A stretch of 57,859 nucleotides of DNA from positions 1-57,859 of the forward strand of contig NZ_JAVHUL010000019.1 of assembly GCF_031085155.1 (NCBI RefSeq), read 5' to 3'. Made by a program: the position numbers and the translations under genes. The stretch comes from Mesonia profundi (GTDB lineage: Bacteria; Bacteroidota; Bacteroidia; Flavobacteriales; Flavobacteriaceae). Of the stretch, positions 38,104-45,660 are shown in pieces (within the stretch, counting starts at the first letter, position 1; the number at the start of each line of letters is the position of its first letter). The notes beneath the pieces were generated by a model. The model searched no databases, was not told where the DNA came from, and worked only from the letters and a program-made list of their open reading frames with translations.

Positions 38104-38297
38104 TTTTTTTTATAAAACTACTAAAAATTTTCTTTAAAAGAGGAGGAATCTTGCAGGGAGACTTTCTAGATAAATTCAATTATTACAAATCCAAGATAAT
38201 GAGAATTCTTAAAGAAATTAAGTCTTCTGTGAAGGATTAAGCATTCTTAAACTTGTGTATATTTCTTAAAAAGTGTATTATTCCTGAAATAAAAAAA

Positions 38298-39341
38298 ATG
38301 TTAGATTTTATAGTCGTTGGAGCTGCTCAAGCTGGTTTATCTATATCTTATTACCTACAAAAACTCGATAAAAAATTTATCATGGTAGATAAAGAAGAGG
38401 AAATAGGTGCCTCTTGGCTTAATAGATGGGATTCCCTTACCCTTTTTACGCCAACTGAGTTTAACCACCTCCCAGGATTAGATTTTCCTGCCCCAAAAGG
38501 ACATTACCCTAACAAATACGAGGTAGCCGATTATTTTAAACTTTATGTCAAAGAATTTGATTTCCCTTTACAGCTAACTACTTTAATAGAGAAAATTGAA
38601 AAGAAAGAGGATCGGTTTATTCTTACGCATAAAGGTGGGACATATGAAGCTAAGAATGTAATTATTGCCACGGGACCATTTCACATTCCGTATACGCCGC
38701 CTTGTTCTGAAGATATTTCAGAAGATATTTTTCAGATTCATAGTAATTTTTATAAAAGTCCTTCTCAATTAAAAGCTGGCCCTACGATGGTGGTTGGAGA
38801 TGGAGATAGCGGAGTTCAAATATTAAACGAGGTCTCTTCCGAAAAGGAGAGAAAAACCTATTTCTCTGGAGATACGAATATTAAAACGCTGCCTCAAGAA
38901 ATTCTAGGAAAAACACTCTGGTGGTGGTTTACCAAAACAGGATTTTTAAGCTTCAGCAAAGATTCTTACCTAGGGAAAAAGATAAGTCACTCTAGACAGC
39001 CTGTTATTGGAACCGATGTAAAAGGAATTTTAGACAGAGAAAATGTCATTCCCGTGGGAAGAACCAATGACGCTCATCAGCATCAAATAGAAACCGATGA
39101 AAAATCTATAAGCGATATCAAAAATATTGTTTGGGCCACAGGATACCGTCCCAATTTTTCTTGGATTAAAGGTTTAGAACTCACTCAAGAAGGCTATCCA
39201 AAACATAAAAGAGGCATCAGTGCAATGAAGGGACTTTACTTTATTGGCTTACCTTGGCTGCATACGCGCGGCTCTGCAACGCTTGGTGGCATTAAAAAAG
39301 ATGCCAAGTATTTAAAAAAATACATCAACAAGGAAGAATAA
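38298..39341 (+). CDS. CzcO/FMO-like FAD-dependent oxidoreductase
   Basis: 347 residues from the ATG at 38298. FAD motif GAAQAG at 8-13, the flavin-monooxygenase-like segment GASWLNRWDSLTLFTP (about 46-61), a second dinucleotide motif VVGDGDSG (about 169-176) and a C-terminal IVWATGYRPNFSWI. This is the NAD(P)/FAD CzcO-like group of putative monooxygenases; the substrate is unknown. A TTG 15 codons upstream is in frame but adds no family sequence. Its stop is directly followed by the convergent DoxX gene. Confidence 0.83.
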   Translation: MLDFIVVGAAQAGLSISYYLQKLDKKFIMVDKEEEIGASWLNRWDSLTLFTPTEFNHLPGLDFPAPKGHYPNKYEVADYFKLYVKEFDFPLQLTTLIEKIEKKEDRFILTHKGGTYEAKNVIIATGPFHIPYTPPCSEDISEDIFQIHSNFYKSPSQLKAGPTMVVGDGDSGVQILNEVSSEKERKTYFSGDTNIKTLPQEILGKTLWWWFTKTGFLSFSKDSYLGKKISHSRQPVIGTDVKGILDRENVIPVGRTNDAHQHQIETDEKSISDIKNIVWATGYRPNFSWIKGLELTQEGYPKHKRGISAMKGLYFIGLPWLHTRGSATLGGIKKDAKYLKKYINKEE

Positions 39342-39755
39342 TTACTTCTTTAAAAATTTGTAATCTAGAGAGTATTTTCCGCTTCCAGAATAGAAAAGTA
39401 CCACATAACAAATTAAATACAAGGCTCCTAATTCTTGTGCTTGAAAACCATCGGTAGCATGATATATAAGAACTGCTACCGCCATATTTATAATTAATGG
39501 AATAACGGCAAGACGAGTTCCTAGCCCTAGGATAATTAAACCAGAGCAAATAACTTCGGCTACAACAGACAAAGCTAAGCTTGCTGTAACCCCAATCCCA
39601 ATAGGATTTGCAAATACAATTTCTTCTCCGCTAAATAATTGAATTAATTTAGGAATCCCATGAACGAGCATCATTCCGCCAATGGCAATTCTAAAAAGCA
39701 AGAGTGCAAAATCTGTTTTGGGTAAGTTAAGATTCGTAAAGTAAGAATTTTTCAT
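39342..39755 (-). CDS. DoxX-family membrane protein
   Basis: 137 residues with four transmembrane segments. The DoxX signature is visible: LLFRIAIGGMMLVHGIPKL (about 19-37), AEVICSGLIILGLGTRLA (about 85-102) and the final YSLDYKF. It lacks the sulfur-island operator in front, so I keep it apart from the DoxX at 52.2 kb. Function unknown beyond membrane redox associations of the family. Confidence 0.85.
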   Translation of the reverse strand: MKNSYFTNLNLPKTDFALLLFRIAIGGMMLVHGIPKLIQLFSGEEIVFANPIGIGVTASLALSVVAEVICSGLIILGLGTRLAVIPLIINMAVAVLIYHATDGFQAQELGALYLICYVVLFYSGSGKYSLDYKFLKK

Positions 39756-39790
39756 AGATACTTATTTAGTTATAAAAGATACTGTTCTGA

Positions 39791-40231
39791 TTAATCCTCA
39801 CCTAAAACCTTTTTTCCGTAAGCCACACTTTCAAACACGTCATCTCGCATTTTTTTGGCTGAAGTGATTTCAGGTTCTAATTTTTTCTTTTCTTTTTGCC
39901 ACTCTTCCTCGCTTAAGTCTTTTTCGGTATGAACATCTGGGAAATTCTCAGAAAAATCTTTCATCCAAGTCATCATATGATCGTGCGCCTGCTTCAATCT
40001 TTGCTCTGCTTTGAGAAGTTCTTCATCAGGCTCCCCTGTTTCCAAGGTTGTTTTCTTCTCTAGCGTAGCTATCAAATTGGCTATTTCTCCCATTTTTGGC
40101 ATCGCCTCATCATGGTAAGCAAAAACTTCTTTTAAGGTTTTATCATAATCTTCCTTGGCTTGAGAAGTTTCTTCTTGACAGCTCATCAATACTGCACATA
40201 CAGAAAACAATAGGATTATTTTTTTCATCAC
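39791..40231 (-). CDS. Small helical lipoprotein of unknown function
   Basis: 146 residues. Lipobox VLMSC (Cys18), then an almost wholly alpha-helical, charge-rich chain with many Glu/Lys, probably coiled coil (LLKAEQRLKQAHDHMMTWMKDF at about 77-98). Related lipoproteins occur widely in Flavobacteriaceae without known function. Either of the two initial methionines can start it. Lies 35 bases upstream of the DoxX gene on the same strand. Confidence 0.7.
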   Translation of the reverse strand: MMKKIILLFSVCAVLMSCQEETSQAKEDYDKTLKEVFAYHDEAMPKMGEIANLIATLEKKTTLETGEPDEELLKAEQRLKQAHDHMMTWMKDFSENFPDVHTEKDLSEEEWQKEKKKLEPEITSAKKMRDDVFESVAYGKKVLGED

Positions 40232-40271
40232 TTTAGTTTTCAGTAAAAGTAATTATTTTTAACCGAATAGC

Positions 40272-41618
40272 CTATAAATTCGTATGGATCCACTCTTTGA
40301 CAATCTCCAAAACTTTAAGAGAAATAGTCTCCTCTATTTGTCCGTATTCATTAGGCATTCCCGTTGTTGCTTCCTGAAATAAATGATTTAAACCTTCCAA
40401 CTCTTTTACGGTAACGTTTTTATTTCCGCCTTGAGCGAGATTATCTTTAATAGAAGTTAAATTCTGAGTTGCATTTACCTGCACATCTTTAGAACCGTTA
40501 AGTGCTAAAACAGGACAAGAAACCTGTTGTAAAGCGGCTGTGGGATCATAAGTGATGAACGAATAAAGCCAGTTGTCCTCAAACTGCTCCAGTTGTTTTG
40601 AAATCTCTGAATCTGACAATGATTTCTTCTTAGCATATTCTCCCACTTTCTTATCTAACTGTTTTCTATCTACCGTATTTAACACCTCATAAATACCTGT
40701 ATTTAAATCGATAATAGAGTCTATGCTAGCTTTAGGCATACCAGAACCTCCATAAACATCTTTTTGCTGTTGCAATAATACTTTATCTAAACGCACTCCA
40801 GGGCCAGCTAAAAGAACGATTCCTCCTAGCTTTTTATCTTTTGAAGCGATCAAGGGAGCTACTAATCCGCCTTCGCTATGTCCTAATAAGACAATTTTTT
40901 TAGGATCAATATCTTTTCTGCTTCTTAAGTAAGCTACCGCAGCTTTGGCATCTTCGGTGAAATCAAAAATGGTAGAATTTTGAAACTTCCCCGTAGATTC
41001 CCCAACGCCGCGATCATCGTATCTTAAAACCGCAATTCCGTTACGCGTTAGGTAATCAGATAGCACCAAGAAAGGCTGGTGTCCCATTAACTCTTCGTTT
41101 CGATTTTGTGGTCCGCTGCCGGTAATTAAAATTACGGTAGGAAAATTTTTTAGGTCTTTAGGCTTGGTTAAAGTTCCTGCCAAGATAACTGTATCGGTTA
41201 CATTCTCAAAAGTTACCTCTTCCTCTAAATAAGGATAAGGTTTTTTTGGGGTTTGCGGCCTGTTGATCTTCTTCTCGGTTGAACTTAACTGCAAAGGCAA
41301 ACTCATCCCTCCTTGTTGAAATTTTCCTGTAAGCTCACCTGCTTTTAAAACCGCCGTATAAGTCATCATCATATTGGGAGCCGAAATCGTCAAGGTATCG
41401 CTGTGAAAAGAAGTATTTGCCATGGGGATGCCATTGGCACCTTGATCTGGACTGTCCATCGTACTTTTTAAGTCATCACCTTCATTTTCAATATGAAAGG
41501 CAATACGAAGTTTTTGACCTTGTATGTCTAAAGCTCCGTACCAATCGCCCGTAACTTCCTGAGCTTGCATAGTGATGGAAACAATAAAACTGACTAGAAT
41601 AAAAGATAGATATTTCAT
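40272..41618 (-). CDS. Secreted alpha/beta hydrolase
   Basis: 448 residues. Signal peptide to about residue 20. An N-terminal beta domain (about 22-120) is typical of flavobacterial hydrolases. The alpha/beta-hydrolase domain has GSGPQNRNEE (oxyanion region, about 167-176), the nucleophile elbow GHSEGG with Ser248, an Asp in LNGSKDVQV and a His near the end in GLNHLFQEA. An esterase or peptidase of the S9/S15-like group; the substrate is unknown. Third gene of a DUF2089-Yip1-hydrolase operon (five-base gap). Confidence 0.85.
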   Translation of the reverse strand: MKYLSFILVSFIVSITMQAQEVTGDWYGALDIQGQKLRIAFHIENEGDDLKSTMDSPDQGANGIPMANTSFHSDTLTISAPNMMMTYTAVLKAGELTGKFQQGGMSLPLQLSSTEKKINRPQTPKKPYPYLEEEVTFENVTDTVILAGTLTKPKDLKNFPTVILITGSGPQNRNEELMGHQPFLVLSDYLTRNGIAVLRYDDRGVGESTGKFQNSTIFDFTEDAKAAVAYLRSRKDIDPKKIVLLGHSEGGLVAPLIASKDKKLGGIVLLAGPGVRLDKVLLQQQKDVYGGSGMPKASIDSIIDLNTGIYEVLNTVDRKQLDKKVGEYAKKKSLSDSEISKQLEQFEDNWLYSFITYDPTAALQQVSCPVLALNGSKDVQVNATQNLTSIKDNLAQGGNKNVTVKELEGLNHLFQEATTGMPNEYGQIEETISLKVLEIVKEWIHTNL

Positions 41619-41623
41619 AAGGC

Positions 41624-42202
41624 TTAGTAGTTAATTAATAATTTAGAGAATATTTCTGCCACAATAATGGCGATGACAAACAAGATACTATATTTTGTTC
41701 CTTTAGCGTTCGAAGCTACTTTTGTCCCGTTATATAAAAGAACCAACTGCCAAATAATGGCTAATAATGAAAGTCCCGAGAAAACCAGCAGTAGCAAAAG
41801 ATGAGGAATTGCAATGTTTCCGGTGGTTATCCCCATAGGATCTTTTAAAATTTCTTCTGAAACCTTCACCATAAGGCCATTCACATTAAAAAAGCTCAGT
41901 AAGTAATAGGGAATTCTTGCAAATAAGCAAACGGCCAAAACATCAATAATTCTTGTTCTTTTATTCATATAAAAAGCCACCGCTCCTAAACAAACCAACA
42001 AACAGACAACATTGACTGCCTGATCTGCAAAAGTTTGCCACAAGTCTACCTGAGATACAAAATGTAAGTCTAAAACGCCATCAAAGCGAGCCTGAAAATA
42101 AAACGCCAACAAAGCACCAATTATCAGGGCTATAATCCCTACAGAAATCAAAAAACGCTCTTGAAAACGTTCAAACGGATTGTAAAGTAATTTATAGTTC
42201 AT
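41624..42202 (-). CDS. Yip1-like integral membrane protein
   Basis: 192 residues with five or six hydrophobic helices. The text NPFERFQERFLISVGIIALIIG and the family's inner helices fit a bacterial Yip1-domain protein. It is squeezed between a DUF2089 regulator (two bases) and a secreted hydrolase (five bases), so all three are one transcript. Role unknown. Confidence 0.7.
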   Translation of the reverse strand: MNYKLLYNPFERFQERFLISVGIIALIIGALLAFYFQARFDGVLDLHFVSQVDLWQTFADQAVNVVCLLVCLGAVAFYMNKRTRIIDVLAVCLFARIPYYLLSFFNVNGLMVKVSEEILKDPMGITTGNIAIPHLLLLLVFSGLSLLAIIWQLVLLYNGTKVASNAKGTKYSILFVIAIIVAEIFSKLLINY

Positions 42203-42204
42203 TC

Positions 42205-42474
42205 TTAACGCTTAATTTGATTTAACTTCTCAATAATTTCATCTAGCATATTTCTCACGGTGGGATAACTCTTATTTAATTGTGTAGCCATTTTTTTTAA
42301 GCTTCCGCCGGAAAGCATAAAGTCTAAAATAAACTGTTGATCTTCCCTAGGTAAATTTACTAACACCGGCAAATCAAAACTTCCAGAAATGATGGTCTCA
42401 CATGCCTCACAAGAAAGCTGACTTACTTTTAAGCTGTTGGTACAACTGGGACATTTCACGGGTAGTTTTTTCAT
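42205..42474 (-). CDS. DUF2089 zinc-ribbon/HTH protein
   Basis: 89 residues. A zinc ribbon with CPSC at 8-11 and CEAC at 22-25 precedes a helix-turn-helix-like region (LKKMATQLNKSYPTVRNMLDEIIEKL, about 54-79). DUF2089 proteins are considered small transcription regulators. First gene of the operon, so it probably controls its own Yip1-like and hydrolase partners. Confidence 0.85.
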   Translation of the reverse strand: MKKLPVKCPSCTNSLKVSQLSCEACETIISGSFDLPVLVNLPREDQQFILDFMLSGGSLKKMATQLNKSYPTVRNMLDEIIEKLNQIKR

Positions 42475-42624
42475 TTTACAATCCTATTTTAAATAAAAGT
42501 AAGTATAAAATTAATAATATTCAAAATTATATTAATATTATTTAATGAATTATTTTTATTGAATAAATCCAGAACCTCGATCCAAGCGCACGAGGTATGA
42601 ATAGAAAAATACTTTTTAAAATTT

Positions 42625-42663
42625 CGAGGCAAGCCCGTCCGAACGTTACACGGGCGGGCCTCG
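42625..42663. repeat. GC-rich hairpin, copy 2
   Basis: Double stem CGAGGC/GCCTCG around GCCCGT/ACGGGC, in an otherwise AT-rich 270-base gap that holds no gene. Shares GCCCGT and CGGGCGGGCC with the hairpin at 37892-37922. Confidence 0.5.
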
Positions 42664-42745
42664 GGGAATTAAACCCTCTGGAGGGATTAAAAAAATAAGA
42701 ATGTTTATAAAATAGAAGGAATGAAGATTCTGAGTTTTTTTATTC

Positions 42746-43702
42746 TTACGGAAGATAAATCTCAAGATAAACTGGTAAATGGTCTGAACCGATATTCTCC
42801 CCTACCTCTCTTTTCTTGACCCTAATATTTTTACTGACTAATGCGTGATCTAAGGTAGTTTGAAGCGGAAAAACGCCTGCTGGCCAAGAGCTTTGCAAGC
42901 CAAAACCTTCCCGACTGTCTTTGAGTCCCGCTTTTTATTTAAAGTTTTTAAAGTTTCGGGAGAAAGAAGAAGTGTTTAAATCTCCTATAACCACTGCATT
43001 CTGTGGTTTTTCGGTAGTTAAAAAGGCAGCGATCTTTTGCAGTTGGCGGTTTCTTTGCTCAAATTGTTGCTGTCCCACTGGAGGAAATGGATGGGTCGCA
43101 ATAAGAGAAAGTGAGGTTCCTTCTGCTTTATAGCTTAACAAAATGGAAGGCAATTGGTATTTAGAGAAATAAAGAATATCTAATTCGACAGGGATTTTAC
43201 TCCATACCCCAATTCCGAAATTATCTTCCCGCACCTCTTTTAGCTGATAATCGTAAGTTCGCAACACCTCAACCAAATCTTGATCCCAGCGAGGAGTTAG
43301 TTCTACTAGCATCAAAATATCTGGATTTTTTTCTTTTATAAATTCCGCTACGGCAGCCACATCTTTATTGCTCGACAACACGTTGATACTCGCTATAGAA
43401 ATAAGTTCTTCAGTTTCATGTTTCGCTTCCGCGGAAGCGTTTACATAAAAAGGATAAATTTGATAGGCACTAAAAATAATCCCCACAGATAAAAAAAGTA
43501 TCCATTTCATATTTTTCTGAACAGCAAAAATGAGTAGCAAAAGAAGCATCAACACCAAATATTGCACTTGGAAATTAGAAAATATATCGATCCACCAAAT
43601 TTGGTATAAAAAGTAAGGAACAAAGCTAAGCGCTAGAAGTACCAACGCCATAATTTTAAATAAGGCCTTTAGAAGAGATCTACTTTTTGAATTCATAATC
43701 AC
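42746..43702 (-). pseudogene. Endonuclease/exonuclease/phosphatase-family gene with in-frame stop
   Basis: The frame from 43702 gives 255 residues: three N-terminal transmembrane helices, then an exonuclease/endonuclease/phosphatase domain (IASINVLSSNKDV, MLVELTPRWDQ, ATHPFPPVGQQQ, VIGDLNTSSFSR). It stops at a TAA at 42935-42937. The same frame continues past that stop for 62 more codons and encodes the rest of the family fold: KAGLKDSREGFGLQSSWPAG, TTLDHALVSK and the catalytic GSDHLPV, ending at 42746. Without that part the enzyme lacks its last catalytic Asp-His. One base change explains it, so this is a young nonsense allele, a recoded stop or a sequencing error. The palindrome at 43421-43439 is also inside this gene. 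Confidence 0.8.
43421..43439. repeat. Iterated palindrome inside the endonuclease gene
   Basis: TTTCGCTTCCGCGGAAGCG, full 19-base copy. It translates as Ala-Ser-Ala-Glu-Ala-Lys in a loop between the membrane segments and the catalytic domain. Confidence 0.65.
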
Positions 43703-43908
43703 TAAAATAAACTTTTTAAAATTAGAATGCCTCCCTTGCCACTAAACAATAGACTTAAGACTAAATTATGAATTTGCCTGAAGTAAATCTGTGCTTAAGT
43801 CTTATCTTCGCTTTAAGGAGAATTAGGTTTTGTAAAGACAAAATGAAGTGCTTTTTTGACATATTTCTTCATAACAGGGATTGTAAAATCATAAAAAAAA
43901 TCCAACCC

Positions 43909-44535
43909 ATGATTCAGGAGCTTAAAAAATATTACGGTTCGCAGTTTGAACCTGCACTTATAGAAGAAATTAATCGTGTAGCCACTTTTATGGAGGTACA
44001 AGAGGGGGAAGATTTAATAAAACCAGGACAATACATCAAATCGATGCCTTTATTACTTTCGGGAAGCATCAAAATTATGCGTCACGACGAAGAAGGACAA
44101 GAATTGCTGCTTTATTACCTAGAAAGAGGAGAAACCTGTGCGATGACGATGACTTGTTGTATGGGAAATACCAAAAGTGAAATTCACGCCATCACCGAAA
44201 CTCCGGTAAAGCTATTAATGATTCCCATTGGAAAGATGGAAGAATGGTCTAGCAAGTATAAAACTTGGCGAAACTTCGTTTTTTCCAGTTACCACGCGCG
44301 AATGATGGAGCTGCTAGAAAGTGTAGATAATATCGCCTTTAATAATCTAGATGAGCGCTTAGAGAAATACCTGCAAGAGAGAATGAAGATTCTAAACAGC
44401 AAACACATCTACACCACGCATCAACAAATTGCAACAGACTTGCATACGAGCAGGGTGGTAGTGTCTAGATTGCTAAAAAAAATGGAGAATAAAGACCGAA
44501 TAAAATTACACCGTAGTTTTATTGAGGTCTTGTAA
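43909..44535 (+). CDS. Crp/Fnr-family regulator of the sulfur island
   Basis: 208 residues from the ATG at 43909; upstream in-frame codons carry no family text. Cyclic-nucleotide-binding fold at about 15-125 and a Crp-type HTH at about 150-208 (THQQIATDLHTSRVVVSRLLKKME). The effector domain has three cysteines, Cys77, Cys83 and Cys84 (ETCAMTMTCCMGNTKSE). I see no CxxxC cluster of the FNR iron-sulfur type. The vicinal pair is a candidate thiol/persulfide sensor (inference). It heads the sulfur genes, and five matching palindromes stand in front of them. No such palindrome precedes its own gene. Confidence 0.85.
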   Translation: MIQELKKYYGSQFEPALIEEINRVATFMEVQEGEDLIKPGQYIKSMPLLLSGSIKIMRHDEEGQELLLYYLERGETCAMTMTCCMGNTKSEIHAITETPVKLLMIPIGKMEEWSSKYKTWRNFVFSSYHARMMELLESVDNIAFNNLDERLEKYLQERMKILNSKHIYTTHQQIATDLHTSRVVVSRLLKKMENKDRIKLHRSFIEVL

Positions 44536-44575
44536 CATCAGTTACCCAATTCAGTTCTAAAACGCTATACATTTG
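44532..44575 (+). promoter_or_regulatory. Operator S1 and -7 element of the TauE/SafE gene
   Basis: Palindrome GTAACATCAGTTAC at 44532-44545, overlapping the stop of the regulator gene, and TACATTTG at 44568-44575. Centre to centre 33 bp. This places the palindrome near -41 from the expected start, the class II activator position. A 180-base leader follows, with a 15-codon frame (44613-44660). Confidence 0.75.
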
Positions 44576-44760
44576 TTTTATACCATCATTACGTTAAAAT
44601 AGAGACAATAAAATGCCCTTTTTTCCTTTCTACTTCAAGATAAAAAGAAACCATAACTAAGGCTATGCTTCATTTTTCTAATTCGTATAAAGAATAAAAT
44701 CATCATTTTATTTTATCACAACTTCAAAGTAAAAATGGTATTAATTAGTGAATTAGACAG

Positions 44761-45561
44761 ATGGAAATTACAGAAATTTTTGGTTATGTAGGAGCGCTAC
44801 TCATAGGGCTCGTTTTAGGCTTAATTGGTGGCGGCGGTTCTATTCTCACCGTACCTATTTTGGTGTACGCCCTTAGTCTTAATCCCGTAATCGCCACAGC
44901 ATATTCTCTATTTATAGTAGGAACCACTTCTCTTGTGGGCGCCGTTAGGAATATGAAGAAAGGCATGGTAGACTTTAAAACAGCTATCATTTTTGCTATT
45001 CCTGCTTTTATTGCCGTTTACCTTACAAGAGCTTTTTTGATTCCTGCTATTCCCGAAGAATTGTTTCTGGTAGGTGATTTTGTAGTGACCAAAAACCTAG
45101 CAATTATGCTGTTTTTTGCCGTCATTATGTTACTTGCCTCGCTTTCGATGATTCGGAATAAAAATAAAGAAACCCACGAAAATGAAGTCATCACCTATAA
45201 TTACCCGCTTATTATTATAGAAGGACTTGTGGTGGGAACCATCACGGGGATTGTAGGAGCCGGAGGTGGTTTCTTGATTATTCCTGCTTTGGTACTATTG
45301 GCCAAATTACCTATGAAAAAAGCGGTGGCCACTTCCCTATTTATTATTGCTATAAAATCTCTTATAGGCTTTTTGGGCGATGTACAAACCCATCATATCG
45401 ATTGGAGTTTTCTACTTTCGTTTACAGCACTTTCAGTACTTGGGATATTTATAGGCATTTGGTTAAACCAATTTATTGATGGAAAAAAACTAAAAAAAGC
45501 TTTTGGTTGGTTTGTATTATTGATGGGGATTTATATTATTTACAAAGAGCTAATTGTGTAA
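44761..45561 (+). CDS. TauE/SafE-family sulfite/sulfonate exporter
   Basis: 266 residues with about eight transmembrane helices in two repeats: GLVLGLIGGGGSILTVPILVY (about 16-36) and GTITGIVGAGGGFLIIPALVLL (about 159-180), the duplicated TauE/SafE motif. Exporters of this family move sulfite, sulfoacetate and related anions out of the cell. In this context sulfite, the product of the adjacent persulfide dioxygenase, is the likely cargo (inference). Preceded by operator S1. Confidence 0.9.
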   Translation: MEITEIFGYVGALLIGLVLGLIGGGGSILTVPILVYALSLNPVIATAYSLFIVGTTSLVGAVRNMKKGMVDFKTAIIFAIPAFIAVYLTRAFLIPAIPEELFLVGDFVVTKNLAIMLFFAVIMLLASLSMIRNKNKETHENEVITYNYPLIIIEGLVVGTITGIVGAGGGFLIIPALVLLAKLPMKKAVATSLFIIAIKSLIGFLGDVQTHHIDWSFLLSFTALSVLGIFIGIWLNQFIDGKKLKKAFGWFVLLMGIYIIYKELIV

Positions 45562-45601
45562 CCTTGGTTACTAAAATCAAACCTAAAAACGTTTAATTTT
45601 A
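45558..45601 (+). promoter_or_regulatory. Operator S2 and -7 element of the persulfide dioxygenase gene
   Basis: Palindrome GTAACCTTGGTTAC at 45558-45571, the most symmetric of the five, and TAATTTTA at 45594-45601 (one mismatch to TAnnTTTG). Centre to centre 33 bp. Confidence 0.72.
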
Positions 45602-45612
45602 CCTGAAGAGCA

Positions 45613-45630
45613 AAGCTTCCGCGGAAGCAA
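45613..45630. repeat. Iterated palindrome in the persulfide dioxygenase leader
   Basis: AAGCTTCCGCGGAAGC, same core as at 43421. It lies about 12 bases after the -7 element S2 and 30 bases before the ATG, so it would form a hairpin in the 5' leader of the mRNA. Confidence 0.6.
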
Positions 45631-45660
45631 AAAAACAATAAAAACTTAAACTTAGAGATT

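Larger units (their letters stand above)
37853..38297. other. Intergenic region filled by a MITE-like element
   Basis: 445 bases. Most of it is the element at 37862-38103. The remaining bases to the flavoprotein ATG have an open frame of 46 codons (38100-38240) that I do not trust as a gene. Confidence 0.55.

Noticed and set aside
38100-38240. 46-codon open frame after MITE-like copy 1 (GTG start, AGGAGG before an internal TTG)
   Set aside because: It begins inside the repeat end, has no family match and an odd composition; more likely a gene remnant or chance.
39342-39755. DoxX gene at 39.3 kb as part of the sulfur system
   Set aside because: No GTAAC-N4-GTTAC operator and no sulfur gene beside it.
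41190-41220. GGTTAC and AGTTACC words in the hydrolase gene as a further operator
   Set aside because: Wrong orientation and spacing, inside coding sequence, no -7 box in phase.
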